Assembly: GCA_036397815.1 (NCBI GenBank)
Contig: DASWIE010000057.1
Location: 1 to 50,533, forward strand
Direction of reading: 5' to 3'
DNA from: DASQFY01 sp036397815
GTDB taxonomy: Bacteria > Chloroflexota > Limnocylindria > QHBO01
DNA: 50,533 nt
Positions within the stretch are counted from its first letter, which is position 1. Every line of letters starts with the position of its first letter. A program made the translations under genes and the position numbers. The notes beneath the pieces were generated by a model. It saw nothing but the letters and a program-made list of their open reading frames with translations. It searched no databases and had not been told where the DNA came from. This document shows, in pieces, positions 32,630 through 42,867 of this stretch.

Positions 32630-35600
32630 ATGCGACGGTCCACAGTTCGGTCCATGAGCGCGGCGACCGTCGCGCTGCTCCTGATCGTGACGAGCGTCGG
32701 CGCCGCGAACCCGTCGATCTCGGTCACTTCCGTCGGCGGCCAGGCCGTGTCCAACGGCGCGGTCGCGAACCCCCTCTCCGGCACGGTCGAGGTGCGGGGC
32801 ACGACCTCGCCGTCCGGTGGCAGCAGCGGGACGCCGGCCGTCAAGCCGCTCGTCGCCGACGCGGGCGACAGCTCATTCGTCAAGTTCGGCCAGCCCGCAT
32901 TCCTGGTCGGTGCCGGCTTCGGCGGCGTCGAGCCGTACACCTTCGCCTGGTCAGCCCCGGCCGGGCGGATCGACGGGGCGAACGCGCCGACCGCCTCATT
33001 CGACACGGCCGGCCTCGCCGCCGGCACATACACCCTCAACGTCCGGGTTACCGACTCGACGGGTGCGGCGGCGACCGACACCGTCAAGGTTGCTGTCTAC
33101 GACCCGGCACCGCAGGTTATCCACGACGAGACGCAGCAGGACACGGGCGTAGGCGCCGGCGCGGTCCTTGGACCCTCCGGCAACGAGATGCGCTTCACCT
33201 TCGTCGTCCCAGCCGGCCTGACCCGATTCGACGCGCAGGCGACCTGGACCACAATCCCCAACGACTACGACATGACGATCTATGACCCGAGCGGCGTGGC
33301 CCGCGGGACGGATGGCGACATCCCCTCCGAGCCCGAGGACGTATCGGTCGGCAGCCCGCAGGCCGGAACCTGGACCGCCGTCCTGCTGAAGTACGCCACC
33401 GCCCCGTCCGACGTGCGGCTGGTCGTCACCTCGCCGGCCGCATCCGACCCGCGGCCCGCGGTCGACACCACCGGTCCATACCGCTTCCTGATCGGCGCGA
33501 CGCAGCAGCTGCAGGGCTCGGTGACCGGCGGGATCGCCCCGGTCATCCTGGGCTGGGACACCGACTTCGACGGTCGCATCGATGCGAACGGCGCGACCGT
33601 GACGACGCAGTTCGGAGAGGGCCGGCGGCTGGTGACCTTCAAGGCGACCGACGCGGCGGGCTTCGAGCGTCGTGAGACGACGACCGTGCTGGTCGGCAGC
33701 GCCGAGCGGCTGGCGACCACCACCCCGGCGATCACCGTCATCGGCGTCGCCGACAGCGGCATCAACCCGTACCACCTCGAGTTCTCGGCGACCACCTATC
33801 CGGATCCGGATATCCTGGCGCTGACGAACAACTTCACGCGCCACCCATCCGAGTACATCCCGGGCTATCCGGCCGATGCGGCGGCCATCCCGATCACCCT
33901 GGGCGAGGGCTACTACCCCGCCAAGGACGCGCCGGTCTGGGGCTCGCTCGACCTCGGCACCCTGTATTGGATCCCCGGCACCAAGATCATCGGCGCCTAT
34001 GACGCCGGCGACGGCAGCGCGGTCAACGCCGCGCCCGACACGACCCGCATCCTCGACGACGACGGGCACGGCACCGGGTCGTCATCGGTCTCGACGGGCA
34101 ACCGGTACGGCTATTGCCCCACCTGCCTGCTCATGTTCGTCGAGTCGCTCGACGAGACGATCAATGCCCAGTACCCGTGGGTCGACATCACCTCGCACAG
34201 CTTCGGCACCGTCGGCGGCGTTCCCCTTGGGCTCGTGTTCGGCGCCGACCAGGCCACCAAGGCGGCCGCCGAGCGCGGTCAGACCGTGCTCTTCGCGGCG
34301 GGCAACGGCGTGGGCAACGCCTTCGACGTGCCCCAGATCACCTACGGATCGACCAACACCGGCAACGACTGGACGATCACCGTCGGCGCGATTCGGCGGG
34401 ACAACCAGCGCGCCGTGGTGGGCGACGGCATCCCGGTCCACATCAGCGCCTGGGGCGACGGCAACCTGCCGTCCGCCTGCCGCACCGGGACCGTCGGCCA
34501 ATGCGCCTTCGGCGGCACGTCGGCGGCTACTCCTTACACGGCCGGCATCTTCGGCACGGTCCTGACCCGGGTCCGACAGGCGATCGGCGATCCGACCCTC
34601 GGGCAGCGTCCGGGGCAGGTCGTGGCCCAGGGAACGGCGATCCCGGGCAGCATCTATCTCGACGACGGCGAGCTGACCCGCGCCGAGCTGCGCGAGGCGA
34701 TCCTGAAGACGGCCTTCCCGCTCAACCAGGAGAATGCTCCGTCGAGCTTCCCCTACCCGCTGACGGCGCCGTACATCGGCCCCGAGACGAACGTTCTGTT
34801 CGAGGGCTACGGGGCTGCCACCCCCGAGGGCGCGACTCGTGCGGTAGACGTGCTCCTGGGTCGGGCGCTCCTGCCCGATCGATCGTTCGAGGACCAGTTC
34901 TTCGCAATCGACCGCGCCGTCAAGGACACGCTCTATGGCGGCTTCGACCGGGACGGCGACGGCGACGACGACTTCGAGGGTCTTGTCGGGACCGACCTCG
35001 AGGCGGCCGATGCGACGACCCTCGACTACGCGCTCTACGCGCTGCGCCTGGCCGCCGACAAGCTGCAGGACGGCGCGGCCGTGCCCGACTACGCGCTGGG
35101 CCAGAACGCGATGACCTACTACCTGCACCGGCAGTTCTCCGCCGAGCCGGACAAGCCGGTCAGCTGCAATGCCGATGACAACGAGGCCTACATGGACCGC
35201 GACAACACGTCCGGCGACCTGGAGTGCTTCGAGAATCGCGCGACGAGCGTGGCAGCCGCGTACCGCCCGCTGGGCATCTACGCCTCCACCGATACGCTCG
35301 ACGCTCCGCTGCCGGCCGGCTCGGACGTGTACGCCACGATCTACGTCGCGGCGGAGCACCCATCGGTCATCCGGCCCACCGCCGTGTTGATGGCGACCGA
35401 CCGGGAGCTTGGCTCCGGAGCCGGCACGCTCCAGACCGTGCTCGGCACGGGCACAGGTCCCGGCTCGAACGTGCAGGGCACCGCCGTGCCCGCCGCGAAC
35501 CTGTGCGGCGCGCTCGGCGAGCTGTGCTGGACGAAGTACGACCTCTCCTTCGAGACGACCCGACCGGCGTTCACCGGTGAGCAGCTGACCTTCCAGATCC

Positions 35601-36220
35601 AGCTCATCGGCGCCCGCGCTTGGGCCTTCGGGCACGAAGGCGCCCACGCCTCCAGGTTCGCGATCGTCCCCGGCGAGATGCCGGCGTCCGGCCTCGAGTT
35701 CGGGGTGACGATCGAGGAGCCGGCCGACGGTGCGCGCGTCCCGACCGGGTCGGAGGTCCTCGCCGGCGGTCGCTTCGCATTCCCCGACCTCGGCCCCGAT
35801 CCGACCGGTGCCGGCGACCACCCGACCACCTATCGAGTGGAGGTCTCGATCGACGATGCCTCGTTCGGCTCTTCGATCGAGGCGGACCTGGATTTCGGGA
35901 CCGATACGTGGTCGGCCCCGCTGGGCGAGCTCGCCGGGGGGAGCCACACGATCTACGCGCGCGCCACGCGAGACCAGATGGCCTCGCCGGTGGCGAGCTC
36001 GACCTTCGGGGTCGCCCCCGACGCTCGGGTCGAGTGGCAGATCGTCAAGAAGAACGCCGCGCCCGATCCCGCCGCCTGGCGGACGGCCTCCGGCGTGGAG
36101 TCCTGGTCGTTCACGTTGGAGACCAGCGCCTACGGCAACGGCCCGCGGACGATCGTGGTCCGCCTGGTGGAGGACGGGCTGGAGACAGCTCGGGCCACGG
36201 TCCGCGCAAAGTTCCAGTAA
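32630..36220 (+). CDS. Large secreted subtilisin-like serine protease
   Basis: A 1196-aa exported S8 peptidase. The signal peptide is MRRSTVRSMSAATVALLLIV with likely cleavage near residue 28. Residues about 60-350 hold PKD/Ig-like and pre-peptidase-type beta domains. The catalytic domain has Asp375 (VADSG), His480 (DGHGT), oxyanion Asn559 (AAGNG) and Ser631 (GGTSAATP). The last ~450 residues are beta-rich domains of unknown role, with no sortase signal. I chose ATG 32630, with GAGGAGA 7 nt upstream; an open frame from 32585 lacks such a site. Possible roles are extracellular protein breakdown or processing. Confidence 0.92.
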   Translation: MRRSTVRSMSAATVALLLIVTSVGAANPSISVTSVGGQAVSNGAVANPLSGTVEVRGTTSPSGGSSGTPAVKPLVADAGDSSFVKFGQPAFLVGAGFGGVEPYTFAWSAPAGRIDGANAPTASFDTAGLAAGTYTLNVRVTDSTGAAATDTVKVAVYDPAPQVIHDETQQDTGVGAGAVLGPSGNEMRFTFVVPAGLTRFDAQATWTTIPNDYDMTIYDPSGVARGTDGDIPSEPEDVSVGSPQAGTWTAVLLKYATAPSDVRLVVTSPAASDPRPAVDTTGPYRFLIGATQQLQGSVTGGIAPVILGWDTDFDGRIDANGATVTTQFGEGRRLVTFKATDAAGFERRETTTVLVGSAERLATTTPAITVIGVADSGINPYHLEFSATTYPDPDILALTNNFTRHPSEYIPGYPADAAAIPITLGEGYYPAKDAPVWGSLDLGTLYWIPGTKIIGAYDAGDGSAVNAAPDTTRILDDDGHGTGSSSVSTGNRYGYCPTCLLMFVESLDETINAQYPWVDITSHSFGTVGGVPLGLVFGADQATKAAAERGQTVLFAAGNGVGNAFDVPQITYGSTNTGNDWTITVGAIRRDNQRAVVGDGIPVHISAWGDGNLPSACRTGTVGQCAFGGTSAATPYTAGIFGTVLTRVRQAIGDPTLGQRPGQVVAQGTAIPGSIYLDDGELTRAELREAILKTAFPLNQENAPSSFPYPLTAPYIGPETNVLFEGYGAATPEGATRAVDVLLGRALLPDRSFEDQFFAIDRAVKDTLYGGFDRDGDGDDDFEGLVGTDLEAADATTLDYALYALRLAADKLQDGAAVPDYALGQNAMTYYLHRQFSAEPDKPVSCNADDNEAYMDRDNTSGDLECFENRATSVAAAYRPLGIYASTDTLDAPLPAGSDVYATIYVAAEHPSVIRPTAVLMATDRELGSGAGTLQTVLGTGTGPGSNVQGTAVPAANLCGALGELCWTKYDLSFETTRPAFTGEQLTFQIQLIGARAWAFGHEGAHASRFAIVPGEMPASGLEFGVTIEEPADGARVPTGSEVLAGGRFAFPDLGPDPTGAGDHPTTYRVEVSIDDASFGSSIEADLDFGTDTWSAPLGELAGGSHTIYARATRDQMASPVASSTFGVAPDARVEWQIVKKNAAPDPAAWRTASGVESWSFTLETSAYGNGPRTIVVRLVEDGLETARATVRAKFQ

Positions 36221-36252
36221 CGGCGTCGGCCGGCCGCCGGCCGTCGCTCGTG

Positions 36253-36281
36253 AGGCGCGTGGCGTCGAGTGCCACGCGCCT
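36253..36281 (+). terminator. Hairpin terminator after the subtilase
   Basis: A perfect 11-bp stem AGGCGCGTGGC/GCCACGCGCCT encloses a 7-nt loop, 33 nt after the subtilase stop. No T-run follows, so it is either an I-shaped terminator or an mRNA 3'-end stabiliser. Confidence 0.6.
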
Positions 36282-36327
36282 CCAGGCGTGCTGCTGCTGT
36301 CCATGGAGTTGCCAAACGACAACCCTA

Positions 36328-36437
36328 TTGACGCTAGACGTGCCGGACGGCAGCCTTCCGCCTGCCCGCGAGCCCGCCCGAGCGTGGCGGCCGTGTCCGC
36401 CGCCAGGAAAGGGCCGCTGCCCCTTGTCTAGCGTCAA
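36328..36437. repeat. 110-bp inverted-repeat segment
   Basis: Perfect 12-bp inverted ends TTGACGCTAGAC (36328-36339) and GTCTAGCGTCAA (36426-36437) bound a G+C-rich core with no ORF. The right end also takes part in a hairpin, GTCAAC/GTTGAC with CACCG/CGGTG (36433-36464). The rest of the 36221-36605 gap shows no coding pattern. It could be a small non-autonomous element or a folded non-coding RNA. Confidence 0.45.
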
Positions 36438-36556
36438 CCACCGTGGAATCCGGTGGCAGTTGACCCGATCCGCCCCTGTAACGCCAACGATGCTGGAATG
36501 TGGTGATGTTGCGGGCACGCCCGGGCCGTGTGGCCCGGACGCGCTCGGCGACCGGC

Positions 36557-36562
36557 TACAAT
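36557..36562 (+). promoter_or_regulatory. sucCD promoter -10
   Basis: TACAAT lies 43 nt before the sucC GTG. The -35 region (about 36534-36540) has no clear consensus. Confidence 0.45.
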
Positions 36563-36605
36563 CGAGCGCCCGCGCCCCGGATCCGCAGCGGAGAGACGTG
36601 TCCGC

Positions 36606-37754
36606 GTGAAGCTCCAGGAGTATCGGTCCAAGGAGATCCTCGCCCGCCACGGCGTGCCCCTGCTCGCCGGCGAGGTGGCGACCACCCCCGAGGAGGCCCG
36701 CGGGGCTGCCGCCCGCATCGGCGGCCCGGTTGTGGTCAAGGCCCAGGTGCTGGTGGGCGGCCGTGGGAAGGCGGGCGGCGTGAAGCTGGCGGCCACGCCA
36801 GCCGAGGCGGAGCAGCGGGCCCGCGAGATCCTGGGCCTGGACATCAAGGGAGTGACCGTCCGGACGCTGCTCGTCGCCCCGGCCGCTGACATCGCCAAGG
36901 AGTACTACCTGGCGCTGATCCTGGACCGGGCTGCGAAGGCGGTGACGATCATCGCCAGCGCCGAGGGCGGGGTCGAGATCGAGGAGACGGCCCGCACCAG
37001 CCCGGAGGCGATCCTGCGGCTGCCGCTCGATCCGCTCATCGGTCTCCAGGAGTTCGGGGTCCGGCGGGTCGGGTTCTTCCTGGGCATCCCGGCCGAGCTG
37101 CGGCGTGACTTTGCATCGGTCCTGCGCGGCCTCACCGACGCCTTCTTCGGGACCGATGCCGACCTGGCCGAGATCAACCCCCTGGTGGTGACCCAGACGG
37201 GCGAGCTGCTGGCGCTCGATGCCAAGATCGTGCTCGACGATTCCGCGCTCCCCCGTCACCCGGAGCTCGAGGCGATGCGCGACCTGAACGAGGAGGAGCC
37301 GGCGGAGACCGCCGCGCGCGAGGCCGGCATCAGCTTCATCAAGCTGGACGGCACGATCGGCTGCATGGTCAACGGCGCGGGGCTGGCGATGACGACCATG
37401 GACCTGGTCAAGCTTGCCGGCGGCGAGCCGGCGAACTTCCTGGACATCGGAGGCGGGGCCAAGGCCGACCGGGTTGCCGCTGCCTTCCGGATCATCCTGG
37501 ACGACCCGAATGTGCGGGCCATCCTGGTCAACATCTTCGGTGGCATCACTCGCGGTGACGAGGTCGCCCACGGCATCGTGGAGGCCCGCTCGACGCTGGA
37601 GCGCGAGGTGCCGATGGTGGTGCGCATCGTGGGGACCAACGCCGCCCAGGCGGCCGAGATCCTGCGCCAGGCGAACCTGATCACCGCCGAATCGCTCGAC
37701 GACGCCGCGGCCAAGGCCGTAGCCGCCGCCAGCGGCGCGCCGGGTTCGGCATGA
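36606..37754 (+). CDS. sucC: Succinyl-CoA synthetase beta subunit
   Basis: A 382-aa ATP-grasp subunit: MKLQEYRSKEILARHGVPL, VVKAQVLVGGRGKAGGVKLA, DLAEINPLVVT and GCMVNGAGLAMTTMDL, then NIFGGITRGDEVA. With SucD it converts succinyl-CoA and NDP to succinate, CoA and NTP. I chose GTG at 36606 because MKLQEY is the family N-terminus. It overlaps sucD by 4 nt (ATGA). Confidence 0.96.
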   Translation: MKLQEYRSKEILARHGVPLLAGEVATTPEEARGAAARIGGPVVVKAQVLVGGRGKAGGVKLAATPAEAEQRAREILGLDIKGVTVRTLLVAPAADIAKEYYLALILDRAAKAVTIIASAEGGVEIEETARTSPEAILRLPLDPLIGLQEFGVRRVGFFLGIPAELRRDFASVLRGLTDAFFGTDADLAEINPLVVTQTGELLALDAKIVLDDSALPRHPELEAMRDLNEEEPAETAAREAGISFIKLDGTIGCMVNGAGLAMTTMDLVKLAGGEPANFLDIGGGAKADRVAAAFRIILDDPNVRAILVNIFGGITRGDEVAHGIVEARSTLEREVPMVVRIVGTNAAQAAEILRQANLITAESLDDAAAKAVAAASGAPGSA

Positions 37755-38629
37755 GCATCCTGGTCGGCCGCGACACGCGGCTGTTGGTGCAGGGCATCAC
37801 CGGGCGCGAGGGTGAGTTTCACTCCCACGCGATGCTCGACTACGGGACGCAGATCGTGGCCGGGGTGACGCCCGGCAAGGGCGGGCAATCCGCGCTCGAC
37901 TATCGCGTGCCGGTCTACGACACGGTGGTCGAGGCGGTGGCACAGACCGGCGCCAACGCGTCGTGCATCTTCGTCCCGGCGGCCTTCGCGCCCGACGCCA
38001 TGCTCGAGGCAGCAGACGCGGGCCTGCCGCTGGTGATCTGCATCACGGAGGGGATCCCGGCCCTCGACATGCTGCGCGTCTACCACGTGCTGAAGGCCAA
38101 GGGGGTGCGGCTGATCGGCCCGAACTGCCCCGGCGCGACCACGGTCGGCGAGGCGAAGGTGGGGATCATCCCGGGCACCATCCATCGGCCCGGTCCGGTA
38201 GGGCTCGTCAGCCGCTCCGGCACGCTCACCTACGAGGTGGTGCAGGCCATGACCGATGCGGGCCTGGGCCAGACGACCTGCGTCGGCATCGGTGGCGACC
38301 CGATCGTGGGGACCAGCTTCGTCGACGTGCTCGACCTGCTCAACCGCGACCCGGCGACCGAGGCGATCGTTCTGATCGGCGAGATCGGCGGCGAGGATGA
38401 GGAACGGGCCGCCGCGTTCTGCGCGGCGGAGGTCCGCAAGCCGATGGCGGCCTTCATCGCCGGCCGCACCGCGCCGCCCGGGCGGCGCATGGGGCACGCC
38501 GGGGCGATCATCTCGGGTGGGGCCGGCACGGCCGAGTCGAAGCGTGCCGCGCTCGAGGCCGCGGGCGTGCGCGTGGCCGACTCACCCTCGCGGATCCCCT
38601 CCCTGCTGCGCGAGGCGGGGGTCCGCTGA
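37751..38629 (+). CDS. sucD: Succinyl-CoA synthetase alpha subunit
   Basis: A 292-aa subunit with VQGITGREGEFHS, GVTPGKGGQ, LIGPNCPG and RSGTLTYE. The phosphorylated histidine is His249 in RRMGHAGAIISGG. It pairs with SucC to form the tetramer and can take succinyl-CoA delivered by the methylmalonyl-CoA mutase encoded just downstream on the other strand. It ends 6 nt from the convergent GNAT remnant without a visible terminator. Confidence 0.97.
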   Translation: MSILVGRDTRLLVQGITGREGEFHSHAMLDYGTQIVAGVTPGKGGQSALDYRVPVYDTVVEAVAQTGANASCIFVPAAFAPDAMLEAADAGLPLVICITEGIPALDMLRVYHVLKAKGVRLIGPNCPGATTVGEAKVGIIPGTIHRPGPVGLVSRSGTLTYEVVQAMTDAGLGQTTCVGIGGDPIVGTSFVDVLDLLNRDPATEAIVLIGEIGGEDEERAAAFCAAEVRKPMAAFIAGRTAPPGRRMGHAGAIISGGAGTAESKRAALEAAGVRVADSPSRIPSLLREAGVR

Positions 38630-38635
38630 GCATTC

Positions 38636-38764
38636 TCAGCTCGAGGCGTGCGCCTCCCACTCTTCTTTCAGGATCGCCATCAGCACGCTGTCCTCCAGGC
38701 CCCGAATCCCGCGCCACGAACGCCGCATCAGGCCCTCGCGCTGGAAGCCCGCTCGCAGCGCGGC
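38636..38764 (-). pseudogene. C-terminal remnant of a GNAT acetyltransferase
   Basis: About 41 codons ending at 38636 read ALRAGFQREGLMRRSWRGIR and then LEDSVLMAILKEEWEAH, the typical last strands of a GNAT N-acetyltransferase (KAGF-x2-EG, then D-x-V-x5-EEW). Upstream the frame runs into the 3' end of the methylmalonyl-CoA epimerase gene, with no room for the acetyl-CoA site. It is likely the stump of a deleted gene. Confidence 0.5.
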
Positions 38765-38801
38765 AGGGGGCGATCCGGGATGGTGGGCGTGGTCGGATCG
38801 G

Positions 38802-39229
38802 TCATGGATCTCCTCGTGGATGGGCCGGGTTGAGCAGCTCCCACAGGACGCCGTTGAGCGTCCGCGGATGGATGAACGCGACGGCGCCATGGGCGCCGGG
38901 CCGCGGCTCGCGGTCGATCAGCTCCGCCTCGGCGGCGGCCAGCGCCTCGAGCTCGGACGGCAGGTCGTCGCTCAGCAGGCAGACGTGATGCAGGCCCTCG
39001 CCGCGTGTGGCCAGGAAGCGGGCGGTGCCGCTCTCCTCGTCGATCGGCTCCACCAGCTCCAGCTTCGCCGCCGGCGGCGGCCCCGAGGGCAGGAAGCAGA
39101 GCCGCACGTGCTGGCTGGCGAAGATCCGTGGCTCGGCCTCCGGCTCCCAGCCGAAGAGCGCCCGGTAGCGGGGCAGCGAGGCCTCGATCGAGCGCACCAC
39201 CACCGCGACGTGATCGATCGGACCGATGG

Positions 39230-39233
<4 letters not shown>
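38802..39233 (-). CDS. mce: Methylmalonyl-CoA epimerase
   Basis: A 143-aa VOC-fold enzyme that interconverts (S)- and (R)-methylmalonyl-CoA. It starts IGPIDHVAVVVRSIEASL, with the first metal His, and has LELVEPIDEESGTARFLATRGEGLHHVCL and FIHPRTLNGVLWELLNP, matching the family. The start is GTG at 39233, overlapping the mutase stop. It bridges the carboxylase product and the mutase substrate in the same operon. Confidence 0.93.
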
Positions 39234-40822
<1,589 letters not shown>

Positions 40823-40830
40823 CGCCAGCG

Positions 40831-40836
40831 ATTGTA
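40831..40836 (-). promoter_or_regulatory. Internal promoter -10 before mcmA
   Basis: Minus-strand TACAAT ends 8 nt before the mcmA ATG in the 37-bp gap after the biotin carrier gene. No clear -35 is seen, and the segment upstream is G+C-rich. Confidence 0.4.
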
Positions 40837-40859
40837 CGGGCGGCGGGCCGCCGGCGAGC

Positions 40860-41324
40860 CTACTCGAGCAGCACCAGCAGCGCCCCGCTGGCCACCGGCT
40901 GTCCGGGGCTCACCGCGACCGTTGCCACGCGGCCGGCGCGTGGGGCCCTGACCTCGTTCTGCATCTTCATGGCCTCGATGGTGACCAGGGCCTCACCCTC
41001 GCCCACCGCGGCGCCGCGGACGGCGGCGACGGCGACCACCAGCCCAGGCAGGGTCGCCCGGACCTCGGTCGGGCCGGCGTGCGTCCTGGCGGCGACGTCG
41101 GCCTCGGCCAGCACCCGCTCACGCCAGGTCGTGGCGGTCACCGCGATCCGGCGCCCATCCAGCGTGACCACCCAGTCGGCTCCGACCCCCTCCGCCAGGG
41201 CCAGCTTCGACTCCCGGCCGTCGCGCAGCAGGACCACGCCATGCTCGCGGTCGAGCCAGGTGAGGGTCCATCCCTCGGCCAGATCGACCGGTCGGTCCGC
41301 GATGCGCAGCTCCAGGTCGCTCAT
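40860..41324 (-). CDS. Biotin carboxyl carrier protein of acyl-CoA carboxylase
   Basis: A 154-aa protein whose C-terminal biotinyl domain carries EAMKMQNEV; the biotin lysine is Lys120. The N-terminal ~75 residues form a less conserved beta domain found in carriers of propionyl/acetyl-CoA carboxylases. The ATG at 41324 overlaps the biotin carboxylase stop (ATGA). The split of carrier, carboxylase and transferase into three genes differs from the fused alpha chain of mitochondrial PCC. Confidence 0.9.
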   Translation of the reverse strand: MSDLELRIADRPVDLAEGWTLTWLDREHGVVLLRDGRESKLALAEGVGADWVVTLDGRRIAVTATTWRERVLAEADVAARTHAGPTEVRATLPGLVVAVAAVRGAAVGEGEALVTIEAMKMQNEVRAPRAGRVATVAVSPGQPVASGALLVLLE

Positions 41325-42835
41325 CGCCGTGGCGCCCGGCGCAGGCCGTCGCGCCGCGCGGCCCGCGCCCATGGCCGGTCAGGCGCGGCCGCCGTCGACG
41401 CGGGTTGCGGCACGGCGGTGGCTGCCAGGCGCGCCTCGTGGGCGACGAATGCGGCCAGCCGCTCGTCGTCGGCGGCGACCGGCGGGCCATCTCCCCAGCG
41501 CTCCGCCACGAGGTCCGTGTCGTAGTCGCCGGCCACGAAGCCGGGCTCGTGAACCAGCCAGCGCAGGAAGGAGAGGTCGGTCTGCACCCCGCCGATGAGC
41601 GTCTCCTCCAGGGCGCGGCGCAGGCGGGCGATCGCTGCCGGGCGTGAATCGGCGTGGACGAGGACCTTGGCCAGGAGCGGGTCGTACTCGACCGGCAGCG
41701 GGGAGTCGGCGGTGACGCCGGCGTCGACCCGCACCCCGGGGCCACTGGGCATGCGCCAGGCACCGATCGAACCCGCCACCGGGCGGAATCCATCATGCGG
41801 ATCCTCGGCGTAGAGACGGACTTCGATCGCGTGCCCGCGAGGCTGGACGCGGAGCACCTCCGCCGGCAGGCGCTCCCCCGCCGCCACCCGGATCTGCCAC
41901 GCGACGAGGTCGAGGCCGGTCACCAGCTCGGTCACGCCGTGCTCCACCTGCAGGCGGGTGTTCATCTCCAGGAAGTAATGCCGGCCATCCGCGTCCAGCA
42001 GGAACTCGACCGTGGCGGCGTTGTGGAACGGCACCGTCCCGGCGACCAGCCGGGCGCTCCCGGCCAGCGCCTCCCGTCCGGCCTGCGTCAGCGCCGGCGA
42101 GGGTGACTCCTCGACCAGCTTCTGGTGCCGGCGCTGGACCGAGCACTCCCGCTCGCCCAGCGCGGCCAGGTTGCCGTGGCGATCGCCGAGCAGCTGGACT
42201 TCGACATGGCGCGCGGGCGCCAGCAAACGCTCGACGTAGATGGTGCCGTCGCCGAACGCGGCGGCGGCCTCGCGCCGAGCCGCCGCCAGGGCGGAAGGGA
42301 TCCCCTCGGGATCCTCGACCCGCCGCATGCCGCGCCCGCCGCCACCGGCCGCCGCCTTGAGGAGCGCCGGGAATCCGACCTCGGCCAGATCGCGTGCCGC
42401 GCCGCCCTCGTCAAGGGCGATGGTCGTGCCGGGAACGATGGGCACGCCGGCGTTGGCCGCCGACCGACGCGCGGCAAGCTTGTCGCCGAGGGCGGCCAGC
42501 GTCTCCGCCGGCGGCCCGACGAAGACAATGCCCGCGGCCTCGACCGCCCGCGCGAAGGCCGCGCTCTCCGACAGGAAGCCATACCCGGGGTGAATCGCCT
42601 CCGCTCCGGATCGCTCCGCCGCGGCGACCAGCGCCTCCACCGAGAGGTAGGACTCGGCGGCGGGCGCCGGACCGATGCGCTCTGCCAGGTCGGCGGCAGC
42701 CACGTGCAGCGAATCGGCATCGGCGTCCGAGTAGACCGCCACCGTTTCGATCCCCAGCTCGCGGCAGGCGCGCATGACGCGCAGCGCGATCTCGCCGCGG
42801 TTGGCGATGAGGAGTCGTCGAAACGGCGGCTGCAT
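41321..42835 (-). CDS. Biotin carboxylase subunit of acyl-CoA carboxylase
   Basis: A 504-aa ATP-grasp biotin carboxylase with LLIANRGEIALRVMRACRELG, HPGYGFLSESAAFA, KAAAGGGGRGMRRV, ECSVQRRHQKLVEESP, FLEMNTRLQVEHGVTELVTG and VEYDPLLAKVL. It carboxylates the carrier encoded next. I chose ATG at 42835; a TTG 21 nt upstream overlaps the palindrome at 42845-42860. The last ~60 residues are Ala/Pro-rich and poorly conserved. Context with mce and mcmA suggests a propionyl-CoA carboxylase. Confidence 0.94.
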   Translation of the reverse strand: MQPPFRRLLIANRGEIALRVMRACRELGIETVAVYSDADADSLHVAAADLAERIGPAPAAESYLSVEALVAAAERSGAEAIHPGYGFLSESAAFARAVEAAGIVFVGPPAETLAALGDKLAARRSAANAGVPIVPGTTIALDEGGAARDLAEVGFPALLKAAAGGGGRGMRRVEDPEGIPSALAAARREAAAAFGDGTIYVERLLAPARHVEVQLLGDRHGNLAALGERECSVQRRHQKLVEESPSPALTQAGREALAGSARLVAGTVPFHNAATVEFLLDADGRHYFLEMNTRLQVEHGVTELVTGLDLVAWQIRVAAGERLPAEVLRVQPRGHAIEVRLYAEDPHDGFRPVAGSIGAWRMPSGPGVRVDAGVTADSPLPVEYDPLLAKVLVHADSRPAAIARLRRALEETLIGGVQTDLSFLRWLVHEPGFVAGDYDTDLVAERWGDGPPVAADDERLAAFVAHEARLAATAVPQPASTAAAPDRPWARAARRDGLRRAPRR

Positions 42836-42844
42836 CGGTCTGGC

Positions 42845-42860
42845 GTCTTTGCGCAAAGAC
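42845..42860. promoter_or_regulatory. 16-bp palindrome, candidate parS or operator
   Basis: GTCTTTGCGCAAAGAC is a perfect palindrome in the 32-bp gap between the carboxyltransferase stop and the biotin carboxylase start. Near copies lie upstream of parA (44550-44565) and inside parB (46001-46016). Confidence 0.5.
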
Positions 42861-42867
42861 GGCCCGC

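Noticed and set aside
33117..33125. TTATCCACG, a near DnaA box
   Set aside because: It lies inside the subtilase coding sequence with one mismatch and no companion sites, so chance is enough.
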